This document shows positions 54,422 to 63,336 of a DNA stretch of 64,000 bases, one piece after another (position 1 is the first letter of the stretch; each line of letters starts with the position of its first letter). The notes under the pieces were generated by a model. It worked only from the letters and a program-made list of their open reading frames with translations. It ran no database searches and was not told the DNA's origin. A program made the position numbers and the translations under genes. The stretch comes from an uncultured Christensenellaceae bacterium (GTDB taxonomy: Bacteria; Bacillota; Clostridia; Christensenellales; UBA3700): NCBI GenBank assembly GCA_944380295.1, contig CALWHE010000001.1:127172-191171 (forward strand), read 5' to 3'.

Positions 54422-55126
54422 ATGAAAGTTTTTGCCATCAGCGATCTTCATCTCTCGGGCGGCGTTGCCGACAAGCCCATGGACGTCTTCGGCACGGGCT
54501 GGCAGGGCTATATGGAAAAGATAGAGGCGGATTGGCGGCAGAAGGTGTCGATATTCGACGTGGTGCTGTTGGCGGGGGATCTCTCTTGGGGCATGAACAT
54601 GCGGCAGGCGGCGCCTGACATTGCGCGCGTGGCGGCTCTGCCGGGCAAAAAAGTCATCATTCGCGGCAATCATGATTATTGGTGGAGTTCGCTTGCCAAA
54701 GTGCGCGCCGCTCTCGGTGAAAATTTTTATGCCGTGCAAAACGACTGTCTGCGACTGGGCAAACTCTTGGTCTGCGGCAGCAGGCTCTGGCAGTTTTCCG
54801 CGGAAGAAGAAGACGTCAAGATCTTGGAGAGGGAAAAGATACGGCTGCAACTCTCCTTGGACAAGATGTGCGCCATGAGAAGGGATGGGGATAAAACCGT
54901 GGTCATGTGTCATTACCCGCCCTTCAACGTGCGCTTTGAAGACAGCGAATACACCCGCCTCATCGCCGCCGCCGGCGCGGACGCGGTGGTTTACGGTCAT
55001 CTGCACGGCAAGGGCGTGCGGGCAGAAAGGGTGGTGCGCAAAAACGGTATACCTTATTTTCTCACTTCCTGCGATCTGACGGACAACTCTCTGACGGAGA
55101 TACTCGCTTTGCCTGACGAGGAGTGA
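54422..55126 (+). CDS. Metallophosphoesterase
   Basis: 234-residue calcineurin-like phosphoesterase. Metal motifs in order: FAISDLHLS (DxH), LLAGDLSWG (GDxxW variant), IIRGNHDYWW (GNHD), VMCHYPP and VVYGHLHGKG (GHxH). Substrate unknown; its closest described class is a predicted phosphohydrolase of Firmicutes. ATG 54422 is chosen because of the promoter position; the frame upstream to 54383 would overlap the promoter. Monocistronic. Confidence 0.88.
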   Translation: MKVFAISDLHLSGGVADKPMDVFGTGWQGYMEKIEADWRQKVSIFDVVLLAGDLSWGMNMRQAAPDIARVAALPGKKVIIRGNHDYWWSSLAKVRAALGENFYAVQNDCLRLGKLLVCGSRLWQFSAEEEDVKILEREKIRLQLSLDKMCAMRRDGDKTVVMCHYPPFNVRFEDSEYTRLIAAAGADAVVYGHLHGKGVRAERVVRKNGIPYFLTSCDLTDNSLTEILALPDEE

Positions 55127-56756
55127 CGTTTCAATTTTGTGATTTTTACATAATTTCGCCTATATGTGCGTAATATCTCATTGTCTGGCGCGCGTATTTT
55201 TTGCTGTGCCCGTATGAGCGCAATTAAAACAACATTATCGCATTTGCGCGATCTTGTTATCTGTGTTTGGCGCGTGCGAAAGAATAACGTTTGCCGCGCG
55301 GGCAGGGAAAATATCTCAGTGCAGGCGCGGCGTGATAATATGAGTTTTGCGGGCGCGCAATAAATTTCGATCCCGTCCGCGTGCGATAAACAAGCGACGG
55401 AGCGCAAGCGTGAAAGAAAAACGATCGGGGCGGGCGCAAAATAAATATCATTTCCGCACGCCGCATAAAGAATAACGGGGCAGGGCGCACGTAAAATTTT
55501 GGACATTCTGCGCATGCACAAAAATTTTTTCGCCGACGCATGCTCGCGGTAATTTTGCCGCATATCCGCGCGCTTGATTTCTTTGCCATAAACGCACGTA
55601 CGCATTAAAAAGCATTTCCGCACAGGTGAAAAGATTATTCGTCCGGGTGCGCGCCGATAAAAGTGCTCTCCGCCTGCACGCAAAATAAACAGCGGAAGCG
55701 TGCGCGCCCTTTACATTTACTCAATAACGCAGTGCGCGTTACTTTATCTTATCGCGGAGCGCGATATAAAAAATATCTCCGTGCGCGTGCATTATAATGA
55801 CCGTTAACGCGCGCGCTCAAAACAAATATCATATTCGTGCGCGGGCGGGCGCAAAATCATCACTACAGGCGCCCACGCAAACGGCATATCGTTAACACGC
55901 GCATTACACGCACAAAAAACACTTCGCGGCGCGGGCGTATTCTTATCTGCCTCTATATAATTATTAGAACATTTACGCGCGACTATTCGCGCGAGGAAGT
56001 TTGCCGCATGTTCCGTTTTGTCCATATACGCGCCCGCACGCAAAGATATTTAGCAAGCCTTTGCGCAGCCGTGCGGATCCATGCGTAAGGGGCGCGGGTG
56101 CGCGCCGCCGTTCCGCTTGGGTCGGGCGGGGAGGCTGACGCGATCATGCCCGGCAAGCGCTGTTGCCGGACGGAGCCGGAGCGAGGTCGGATCGGACTGC
56201 GCGCGTCGCGCTCGATCGCCTCTCGGTGCGGCATATGCGGCGGTATACATGCCATGCTTTTTCGTTACCGGGGCGCGCCGATATATTATATAAAAAGAAA
56301 GCGTGCGCCTTTTGTCATTACGGACGGTTATGTATAATCAAGGCGAAAAATCGTATATTTATGCGAAATGCGCAAGGCGCGGACGGGTGAAAAACGCCTT
56401 TTCAAACATATGTTCAAATACCGATCGCCACGCTTGTTTTTCCGGTTTGAAGCATGGCGGAGAGCAGGCGCAAGGGGAGAGGACGCCCTGCGCGGCGGCA
56501 GACGCCGCAAAGGCGTTTTGCAGAATAAAAACTTCTAAAAAGCCGAGTTATCCACCGAATTTTTGTGCAAAAACGGCGAAAATGGGGAAAACTTAGGGAT
56601 TTGTTTCCCCGGCGGCTTTTCCCTTGTTTCGGCGCTTTCCACACGATTTTTTGCGGAAAAAATTGTATACAAACATATGTGCTACACAAGATATGGTGAA
56701 GAAAATTTTTCCGATGAAAAAATATTCATTTTTGTGGAAAAAAGTGGAAATTTCTA
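55127..56756. other. Gene-free 1.6-kb interval with degenerate repeats
   Basis: Alternating GC-rich (GCGCGC) and AT-rich (AATAAATAT) patches. A degenerate word close to GGGCGCAAAATAAATATCAT recurs at about 55300-55327, 55351-55377, 55431-55459, 55673-55700, 55811-55842 and 55841-55870. A GC-rich block runs 56080-56250. The longest frame (minus strand, 55054-55683) lacks a ribosome site and looks compositional. TTATCCACC-like words near 56545 and the CAAACATATGT pair at about 56404 and 56673 lie in the mraZ upstream region. Confidence 0.6.
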
Positions 56757-56785
56757 TTGACAAACAAATTCGAGCGGCATATAAT
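56757..56785 (+). promoter_or_regulatory. Consensus promoter of the dcw cluster
   Basis: Perfect TTGACA (56757-56762), 17-base spacer, perfect TATAAT (56780-56785). The leader to ATG 56815 is about 22 bases and carries AAAGGAGG. Confidence 0.92.
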
Positions 56786-56814
56786 GGAGTTACAAAACAC
56801 AAAGGAGGCAGAAT

Positions 56815-57264
56815 ATGCGGCTGGCAGGCAAATACAACTTACACGCCGATGAAAAGGGCAGACTGAGAGTCCCTTCCAATTTGCGTGACAACATGCCTTC
56901 CAAGCAACTTTATGCAATGTATTCTGCCGGAGGCTGCCTCTCCATCGTCACTGAAGAAGAGGCGGACAAGCTCTTTACCCACTTTGAGAGCATGGTCACC
57001 GTTGCCGACACCAAGGATCTTAAAGCCGCCCGCGTGCTGATGGGCTTCATGGGCGAACTCAAAGAAGACAGCCAGGGCAGGTTCGTGGTGCCCGCCGAGT
57101 TGAAAAAGATGGCGGAGATCAATAAAGACGTGGTGTTCGTGGGCATGGGTAAAAAAGTGGAGCTGTGGGACGCCAAGCGTTTTGAAGAGAATCTCAGCGG
57201 CGAGGAATACGATTATCCTCACAAAGAGAAGTTCGAGCAGTTGGGCGGAGGGATCATATTCTGA
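56815..57264 (+). CDS. mraZ: MraZ transcriptional regulator
   Basis: 149-residue protein with two SpoVT/AbrB-like halves. The first has KYNLHADEKGRLRVPSNLRDNM, the second GELKEDSQGRFVVPAELKKMA. MraZ binds repeats in its own promoter and represses dcw genes in studied bacteria. Clear GTGGGA-type binding repeats were not located; GTGGAAA words at 56735-56750 overlap the promoter and could serve (inference). Strong AAAGGAGG before ATG 56815. Confidence 0.95.
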   Translation: MRLAGKYNLHADEKGRLRVPSNLRDNMPSKQLYAMYSAGGCLSIVTEEEADKLFTHFESMVTVADTKDLKAARVLMGFMGELKEDSQGRFVVPAELKKMAEINKDVVFVGMGKKVELWDAKRFEENLSGEEYDYPHKEKFEQLGGGIIF

Positions 57265-58196
57265 TGCAATTCGTCCATAAACCCGTTATGCCGGGCGAGT
57301 GCATTGAAGGGCTGAATGTCAAACCCGGCGGCATATACGTAGACGCCACCACGGGCGGAGCGGGACACAGCAGCCTGATAGCGGCAAAACTGAAAGAGGG
57401 CAGACTGATCTGCTTTGACAAAGATGCGGAAGCCCTTGCCGCGGCAAAAGAGAAACTTGCCCCTTACGGGGACAAAATAACGTTCATTCACAACGACTTC
57501 AAAAATTTCTCCGCCGAGCTGGACAAGCTGGGGATAAGCGAGATAGACGGGATACTCTTCGATCTGGGCGTATCGTCTTATCAGCTTGACAACGCGGAAA
57601 GGGGAATGTCCTATATCGCCGAAGGACCGCTGGACATGAGGATGGACAAAGAGCAGAGCTTTTGTGCGGCGGACGTGGTGAACGGATATGAGGAAAAGCA
57701 GCTGGCGGATGTCATATACGCATTCGGGGAAGAGCGGCTTTCGCGCCGGATAGCGGCGGCGATAGTCAAGCGCAGGGCGCAGGCGCCTTACAAGACGACG
57801 AGCGAGCTGGCGGAAACGGTGGTATCCTGTTATCCGGCAAAGGAAAGGCACAAGGGGCGCAGCCTGTGCAAGCGCACCTTCCAGGCGATAAGGATAGAAG
57901 TCAACGGAGAGCTGGACGGTCTGTTCGACGTGATAGTGCAAGCGGCGCGCAGGCTGAGGAAAGGGGGCAGGATATGCGTGATAACCTTCCACTCTCTGGA
58001 AGACAGAGCGGTAAAGCGGGCGTTTGCCTATCTGCACAGCAGCTGCGTGTGTCCGCCGCGCCAACCGATATGCACATGCGATAAAAAGCAGGAGATAGAG
58101 ATCTTAACAAAAAAGCCGCTCACGGCGAGCGCGGACGAACTGGAAGAAAACAAGAGGGCGGCAAGCGCCAAACTGCGGATAGCGGAAAAAATATAA
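57264..58196 (+). CDS. rsmH: 16S rRNA (cytosine(1402)-N4)-methyltransferase RsmH/MraW
   Basis: 310-residue SAM-dependent methyltransferase. It begins HKPVMPGECIEGLNVKPGGIYVDATTGGAGHS (SAM motif I), has GILFDLGVSSYQLD and the RRIAAAIVKRRAQAPYKTTSELA insert, and ends GGRICVITFHSLEDRAVKRAFAY. A CPPRQPICTC cluster near the C-terminus is typical. Its start shares one base with the mraZ stop. Confidence 0.96.
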   Translation: MQFVHKPVMPGECIEGLNVKPGGIYVDATTGGAGHSSLIAAKLKEGRLICFDKDAEALAAAKEKLAPYGDKITFIHNDFKNFSAELDKLGISEIDGILFDLGVSSYQLDNAERGMSYIAEGPLDMRMDKEQSFCAADVVNGYEEKQLADVIYAFGEERLSRRIAAAIVKRRAQAPYKTTSELAETVVSCYPAKERHKGRSLCKRTFQAIRIEVNGELDGLFDVIVQAARRLRKGGRICVITFHSLEDRAVKRAFAYLHSSCVCPPRQPICTCDKKQEIEILTKKPLTASADELEENKRAASAKLRIAEKI

Positions 58197-58211
58197 GGAG
58201 AACGGGGCAGT

Positions 58212-58859
58212 ATGAACGAAACGATGGAAAAGCAGGAACAATACACTCGCACGGACAGCGCGTTTTACGGCGCGGACAGGGCATACGCGGGACGCACTTA
58301 CGAGCGCACCGACCGCATGCAGTCTGCCCCTGCGCAGACGTATACGCCCGGATACGGTGCCGGCAATTACGGTTACGACGGATACGGCTACAATAACGGC
58401 TATTATGACGCGTCCGGCGCGCAGAATGCCGGATATTATGACGCATACCGTGCCTCTTATGACAATAGATATAATTATGAAGACCCCCGCCATTACGAGC
58501 AGCAGGACTTTGTTCCCGTGCAGGAGGGCGGTTTTCCCGAATACGGTATCAACAAAAACGAGGGCAAACCCAAAAAGAAGATGCGCCTCAACACCAAGGC
58601 AAAGATCCTCATCGCGCTTTATTTTGCCATAATCGCGGTGGTGGCAACGCTGATCCTGGTGAACGTGGTGATAGGCGGCAGCGCGGCGGAAGCGACCACG
58701 GAGCCTTCCGCATACACGCAGGACGCGACCGCTTATTTCGTGGGCGCAGACGGTTCCGCCAGCGCCTTGCAGGCGGGCGAGGGCGCCTCTTACGCATACG
58801 ACACCCAAACCAATTCTTTCGACGAGTTTTGCGATTGGCTGGGTGAGCAGGTAGGATAA
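58212..58859 (+). CDS. Tyr-rich single-span membrane protein in the ftsL position
   Basis: 215 residues. Residues 1-115 are cytoplasmic and extremely rich in Tyr, Gly, Asn and Asp (GYGAGNYGYDGYGYNNGYY). A basic stretch (KPKKKMRLNTKAK) precedes one membrane span at about 134-157 (ILIALYFAIIAVVATLILVNVVI). The outer part is about 58 residues, Ala/Ser/Glu-rich, without an obvious leucine-zipper coiled coil. The slot between rsmH and ftsI is where FtsL is encoded in Firmicutes, so this may be an FtsL analogue or a highly diverged one (position-based inference). GGGGCAG precedes the ATG weakly. Confidence 0.72.
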   Translation: MNETMEKQEQYTRTDSAFYGADRAYAGRTYERTDRMQSAPAQTYTPGYGAGNYGYDGYGYNNGYYDASGAQNAGYYDAYRASYDNRYNYEDPRHYEQQDFVPVQEGGFPEYGINKNEGKPKKKMRLNTKAKILIALYFAIIAVVATLILVNVVIGGSAAEATTEPSAYTQDATAYFVGADGSASALQAGEGASYAYDTQTNSFDEFCDWLGEQVG

Positions 58860-58915
58860 GCAAATTCATCCGTCATTCGCACCAAAGATAAAAAATAATT
58901 TTATCGGAGGGGCGA

Positions 58916-60811
58916 ATGGAAAAAATCTCCCATATAAGTATCAGGAGGAGGTTATCGGCAACGGCGTTGCTGATAACCTTCTTCCTTTGTATTCTGGCGG
59001 GCAGACTGTTTTATCTGCAAGTTTTGGATTCCGACCATCTGCGCACGCTCGCCTTCGGGCAATGGACGCGCGATCTGCCTTTCACCGCGGACAGGGGTGA
59101 CATCACGGACGTGAACGGCGTGGTTTTGGCGTCTTCTTATACTCTTTACACCATGTATTGCCGCCCCGCGGACGTCAAAGCGGAAGAGGCGGAAGAGGCG
59201 GCGGACTTTATTTCTCGCGTGTTGGACATAGACAGGACGCTGCTTTACACGCGTCTGACCAAAAAGGGCGTATCGGAAACGCGCCTTTGCCGCAAAATCA
59301 CGCGCGAAGAAAAGCTGAGCATAGAAGAAAAAGATTATTCGGGCATATATTTCACCGCAGACAGCGCGCGCTATTACGACCACGGCGAATTTCTCACGCA
59401 GATCCTGGGTTTTACCGACGCGGACAACAAGGGGCAGAGCGGGATAGAGCTGCAATACGACCGATATCTCACCGGGCGCAACGGTTATTCTTATACGGAA
59501 ACAGATCTGATAGGCAGACAGCTTGAAGACGGGGACACATATTACGTCGCGCCCGTCAAGGGCATGGACGTGCGCCTGACGATAGAATACGTCATGCAGG
59601 CGGTGGCGGAAAAGGCGGTGAAAGACGCCCAAGCGCGCTATCAAGCCAAGAGCGTGAGCTGCGTGATGCTGGACGCAGACAGCGGAGCGGTGCTTGCCAT
59701 GGCGCAGTCGCCTTCTTACGATCTCAACGACATTCCGCGCGACAACGTGACTGAATTGATGGAAAATTCCGCTTCCGTGCCGATAACGCATATGTATGAA
59801 CCGGGCTCCACCTTCAAGATACTCACTTCCGCCATCGGACTGGAAACGGGCGTTATCAAAAATTCTTACTATTGCGGCGGCAGTTGCACGGTAGACGGAC
59901 AGCGCATACGCTGTTGGCGCTCCATCGGTCACGGCAGTCAGGATTTCCGCCACGGCGTTTACAATTCCTGCAACTGCGTATTCGTGGACGTGGCGCTGTC
60001 CGCGGGCACGCAGACGATGTATGAATATTTCAACGCCTTCGGGCTGGGACAAAAGACGGGCATAGATTTTTACGGGGAAAGCTCCGGCATGCTCATCGGA
60101 CAAAATTCCGTCAAAAACGTGGATCTGGCGCGCATAGGCTTCGGACAGGCGATAGCCGTCACGCCTTTGCAGCTGGCAAGCGCGGTGGCTTCCTGTCTGA
60201 ACGGGGGCTATCTTTACCGCCCTTATCTTGTGGAAGAGATAACCGGCACTGACGGAGAACTTGCCTATCGCGGCGGCGCCTATGTGCGCAACAAGACGGT
60301 GAGCGCCGCCACCTGTGAGGCGCTCAAAGACCTTTTGTTCGGCGTGGTGGAAGAGGGCAGCGGCAAAAACGCCGCCGTGCCCGGATACAAGATAGGCGGC
60401 AAAACGGGCACGGCGCAAAAATACGAGAACGGCGCGATCGCCGCCGGCAAATACATTTCTTCTTTTTTGGGCTTTACCGAGGTGAACGGGAAAACGGTGG
60501 TCTGCCTGTTTTTGGTGGACGAACCGCAGGGCTATGCGTATTACGGCTCGATAGTGGCGGCGCCTTATGTGGGACAGATCTTTTCCGCGCTTTTTTCTTA
60601 TTACAAAACGCCGGCGCAGGGCGTTGAAAGCGCGCCCGAAGTCGTCATGCCCGACGTGACGGACATGGGGCTGGCGGACGCCGCCGCCGCGCTCAAAAGG
60701 GCGGGGCTCGATTACGAATATTCGGGAGAGGGCGGCAAGGTGGTCTATCAGCTGCCTGCCGCCGGAGCCAAGATAAGCACGGATACGGTGGTGTATTTCG
60801 CCATGGGATAA
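58916..60811 (+). CDS. ftsI: Class B penicillin-binding protein FtsI/SpoVD with PASTA domain
   Basis: 631-residue transpeptidase. A cytoplasmic N-terminus and membrane span (about 15-36) are followed by the dimerisation domain starting FTADRGDITDVNG. The transpeptidase motifs are STFK (298-301), SCN (351-353) and KTGT (496-499). A C-terminal PASTA domain occupies about 573-631 (PDVTDMGLADAAAALKRAGL). It cross-links septal peptidoglycan; PASTA plus the clostridial context leaves SpoVD (spore cortex) possible. CGGAGG precedes ATG 58916. Confidence 0.93.
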   Translation: MEKISHISIRRRLSATALLITFFLCILAGRLFYLQVLDSDHLRTLAFGQWTRDLPFTADRGDITDVNGVVLASSYTLYTMYCRPADVKAEEAEEAADFISRVLDIDRTLLYTRLTKKGVSETRLCRKITREEKLSIEEKDYSGIYFTADSARYYDHGEFLTQILGFTDADNKGQSGIELQYDRYLTGRNGYSYTETDLIGRQLEDGDTYYVAPVKGMDVRLTIEYVMQAVAEKAVKDAQARYQAKSVSCVMLDADSGAVLAMAQSPSYDLNDIPRDNVTELMENSASVPITHMYEPGSTFKILTSAIGLETGVIKNSYYCGGSCTVDGQRIRCWRSIGHGSQDFRHGVYNSCNCVFVDVALSAGTQTMYEYFNAFGLGQKTGIDFYGESSGMLIGQNSVKNVDLARIGFGQAIAVTPLQLASAVASCLNGGYLYRPYLVEEITGTDGELAYRGGAYVRNKTVSAATCEALKDLLFGVVEEGSGKNAAVPGYKIGGKTGTAQKYENGAIAAGKYISSFLGFTEVNGKTVVCLFLVDEPQGYAYYGSIVAAPYVGQIFSALFSYYKTPAQGVESAPEVVMPDVTDMGLADAAAALKRAGLDYEYSGEGGKVVYQLPAAGAKISTDTVVYFAMG

Positions 60812-60889
60812 AATTGTCGAAAGCGCGGTTATTTTGCGATTGCGGCGCATATGTATACTTGCGGAATTATAGTTAATGGCGGAGGGAAC

Positions 60890-62332
60890 ATGAGATCGGA
60901 AGAACTGCTCGCCGGATTGAAAACGGAGGGAATAAAAGGCAAAATCAGCGCCGAAATAACGGATATATGCGCAGACAGCCGCAAGGTGGGCAAGGGCAGC
61001 CTGTTTATCGCCTTAAAGGGCACGCATGATGACGGCGGAAAATACATTGCTGCCGCGGCGCAGGCGGGCGCGGTGGCGGCGGTGTGCGAGGAGTTTGCGC
61101 CGCTCGAGCTGCCGCAGATAAAAGTAAAAGACGCCCGCGCCGCGTTCGCCAGTCTGTGCGGCAGATTTTTCGGCGATCCGGCGCAAAAATTGAAGATGGT
61201 GGGCGTGACCGGCACCAACGGCAAATCCACGGTGGCTTACTTGGTGCAGCAGATAGCCTGCCGCTGCGGTATGCGCTGCGGACTGATCGGCACCATGTAT
61301 ATCAGCGACGGAGAAAAGCGTTATCCCGCTCTGCTCACCACGCCCGATCCGTGGGAGCTGAACAAGACCTTGGCGCAATTTGTGCAAAGCGGCTGCCGGG
61401 CGGCGGTGATGGAAGTTTCCGCGCACGCGCTCTACTGGCGCAAAACGGACAATATCCGCTTCGATATAGGCGTGTTTACCAATCTCACCCGCGACCATTT
61501 GGACTTTTTCGGCGATATGCGCGCATACGCCCTGGCAAAGAGGCGCTTGTTCGCGCCTGAACGCGTCAAAAAAGCCGTGATAAATTCCGATGACGAAGAG
61601 GGCGTGCGTCTGCTCAACTGCTTGCGCGTTCCGCTCATCTCATATGGATTGGACAATCCCGCCGACGTGTTTGCCGTCAATATCGCTCAGAGCGAAAAAT
61701 GTCGCTACGTGGTCAACGACAGGGACTGCCTGATGGATATATCCTCGCGCCTTTTCGGGCGGTTCAACGTGAGCAATTCCTTGGCGGCGATTGCGTGCGC
61801 GCGCGAACTGGGCTTGGACTGCGCCAAAATAGCGGACGCCATGGCGGAGATAGAACCGCCCGGAGGGCGTTTCAACGTCTATCAAAAGGACGGGCGCACC
61901 TTTATCATCGATTTTGCCCACACTCCGGACGGACTGAAAAACGTGCTCGAACAGGCACGCGCGCTGTGCAGCGGAAAACTTACGGTCGTTTTCGGCTGCG
62001 GCGGGGACAGGGACAAGAGCAAGAGGGCGATAATGGGCGGCATTGCGGAAGCGCTTGCCGACAGAGTGGTGATCACCGCGGACAATCCGCGCTCGGAAAG
62101 GAGAGAGGACATAGCCGCGGACATTCTCAAAGGGATAAAGGGGGAAGCCGTGGTCATACACGACCGCCCGCAAGCCTTGGAATACGCCTGCAAAGCGGCG
62201 CGGCGCGGCGACGTGGTGGTGATAGCCGGCAAGGGGAGCGAAGAGTATATTGAGGAAAACAACGTCAAAACTCCTTATGAAGACAAAAAACAACTCATGC
62301 ACATTTTGGACGAAAAATGGCTGTCGGATTGA
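60890..62332 (+). CDS. murE: UDP-MurNAc-L-Ala-D-Glu:meso-DAP ligase MurE
   Basis: 480-residue Mur ligase. ATP loop GVTGTNGKSTVAYL (about 104-117). The DNPR motif in ITADNPRSERREDI marks the meso-DAP-adding type rather than the lysine type, agreeing with lysA at 15827. Other conserved parts are TTPDPWEL, VFTNLTRDHLDFFGDM and IDFAHTPDGLKNVL. ATG 60890 follows GGAGGG; the frame from 60851 has no ribosome site. It overlaps mraY by 16 bases; no murF lies between them. Confidence 0.95.
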   Translation: MRSEELLAGLKTEGIKGKISAEITDICADSRKVGKGSLFIALKGTHDDGGKYIAAAAQAGAVAAVCEEFAPLELPQIKVKDARAAFASLCGRFFGDPAQKLKMVGVTGTNGKSTVAYLVQQIACRCGMRCGLIGTMYISDGEKRYPALLTTPDPWELNKTLAQFVQSGCRAAVMEVSAHALYWRKTDNIRFDIGVFTNLTRDHLDFFGDMRAYALAKRRLFAPERVKKAVINSDDEEGVRLLNCLRVPLISYGLDNPADVFAVNIAQSEKCRYVVNDRDCLMDISSRLFGRFNVSNSLAAIACARELGLDCAKIADAMAEIEPPGGRFNVYQKDGRTFIIDFAHTPDGLKNVLEQARALCSGKLTVVFGCGGDRDKSKRAIMGGIAEALADRVVITADNPRSERREDIAADILKGIKGEAVVIHDRPQALEYACKAARRGDVVVIAGKGSEEYIEENNVKTPYEDKKQLMHILDEKWLSD

Positions 62333-63336
62333 AATATCTCACCGCCGCGCTGGCGGCGTTTGCGGCGGCGGCGCTCCTGTCTTATCCGGTCTTGACGCTT
62401 ATGCGCAAACTCAAAGCGGGGCAGACCGTGCTTTCTTATGTGGACAAGCATGCGGGAAAAAGCGGCACGCCCACCATGGGCGGCGTCATCTTCATTGTCG
62501 CCGCCGCGCTCGCTCTCGCTCTGGTCGGGGAGATGGACGTCACCTTTTGCGCCGTGGCGTGCGCGGTGACGGCGGCATACGGACTGCTGGGTTTTTTGGA
62601 TGACTTCATCAAGGTGCATTACAGGCACAATCAGGGCTTGAAAGCCTATCAGAAAGTGGTGGGACAAGCTGGCATCGCCGTCATCGTGGCGGTGTTCTGC
62701 TACCGCAACGCGCACATCTCTTCCGCGATATATCTGCCTTTCACCAGCGAGCAAGTTGATCTGGGCTGGGCGTATATCCCGTGCTGCATGCTCTTTTTCA
62801 TCGCCGTTACCAACGCCGTCAATCTGACGGACGGACTGGACGGTTTAGTGGCAAAATGCTCCGTATCCGGGTTTGTCGTGCTCGCCGCGGCGGCGTTTTA
62901 TTTCTCTTCCGCCGTCATTCCCCAAGGCGAGGCGCTTTATCGCGAGCAGATAACTTCCGTGGGCGTATTTTGCGCCGCCATGGCGGGCGCCGTTACGGCG
63001 TTCATCTGGCTCAACGCTGCGCCTGCAAGCATTTTTATGGGCGACACCGGCTCCTTGGCGTTGGGCGGCGCGCTCGCCTGCGCCTGCGCGTTTATGAAAA
63101 TTCCGCTGATGACGCTCTTTGTCGGCATAATGTATATCGTGTCCTGCATATCCGTAATAGTGCAGGTGCTTGTCTACAAGGCAAAGGGGAAAAGAGTGTT
63201 TTTGATGGCGCCTTTTCACCACCATCTGGAATATAAGGGCATAAAGGAGAGCAAGATAGTCACTTATTACACCTTGATCACCACCGTGGCGGGCGTAGTG
63301 GGGCTGATAAGTTGCATGGCGTGGAGTTATGATTAA
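62317..63336 (+). CDS. mraY: Phospho-MurNAc-pentapeptide translocase MraY
   Basis: 339-residue polytopic enzyme making lipid I. Conserved parts: KSGTPTMGGVIF, LGFLDDFIKVHYRHNQGL with the DD pair, VNLTDGLDGL, FMGDTGSLALGGALA and the active-site FLMAPFHHHLEYKG. About ten membrane spans. Its stop overlaps the murD start by 8 bases. Confidence 0.97.
   Translation: MAVGLKYLTAALAAFAAAALLSYPVLTLMRKLKAGQTVLSYVDKHAGKSGTPTMGGVIFIVAAALALALVGEMDVTFCAVACAVTAAYGLLGFLDDFIKVHYRHNQGLKAYQKVVGQAGIAVIVAVFCYRNAHISSAIYLPFTSEQVDLGWAYIPCCMLFFIAVTNAVNLTDGLDGLVAKCSVSGFVVLAAAAFYFSSAVIPQGEALYREQITSVGVFCAAMAGAVTAFIWLNAAPASIFMGDTGSLALGGALACACAFMKIPLMTLFVGIMYIVSCISVIVQVLVYKAKGKRVFLMAPFHHHLEYKGIKESKIVTYYTLITTVAGVVGLISCMAWSYD

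Noticed and set aside
55054..55683. 209-codon minus-strand frame with loosely repeating peptides
   Set aside because: No ribosome site or promoter, overlaps the end of the phosphoesterase gene, composition driven by the DNA-level repeats. Kept only as a repeat finding.
56530..56760. DnaA-box cluster or replication origin
   Set aside because: TTATCCACC and TGTGGAAA words occur, but only one approaches the DnaA consensus and no dnaA or dnaN gene is near.
58952..60850. 632-codon open frame on the minus strand
   Set aside because: Exact antisense of ftsI; no recognisable motif and a His/Arg-rich composition typical of shadows.
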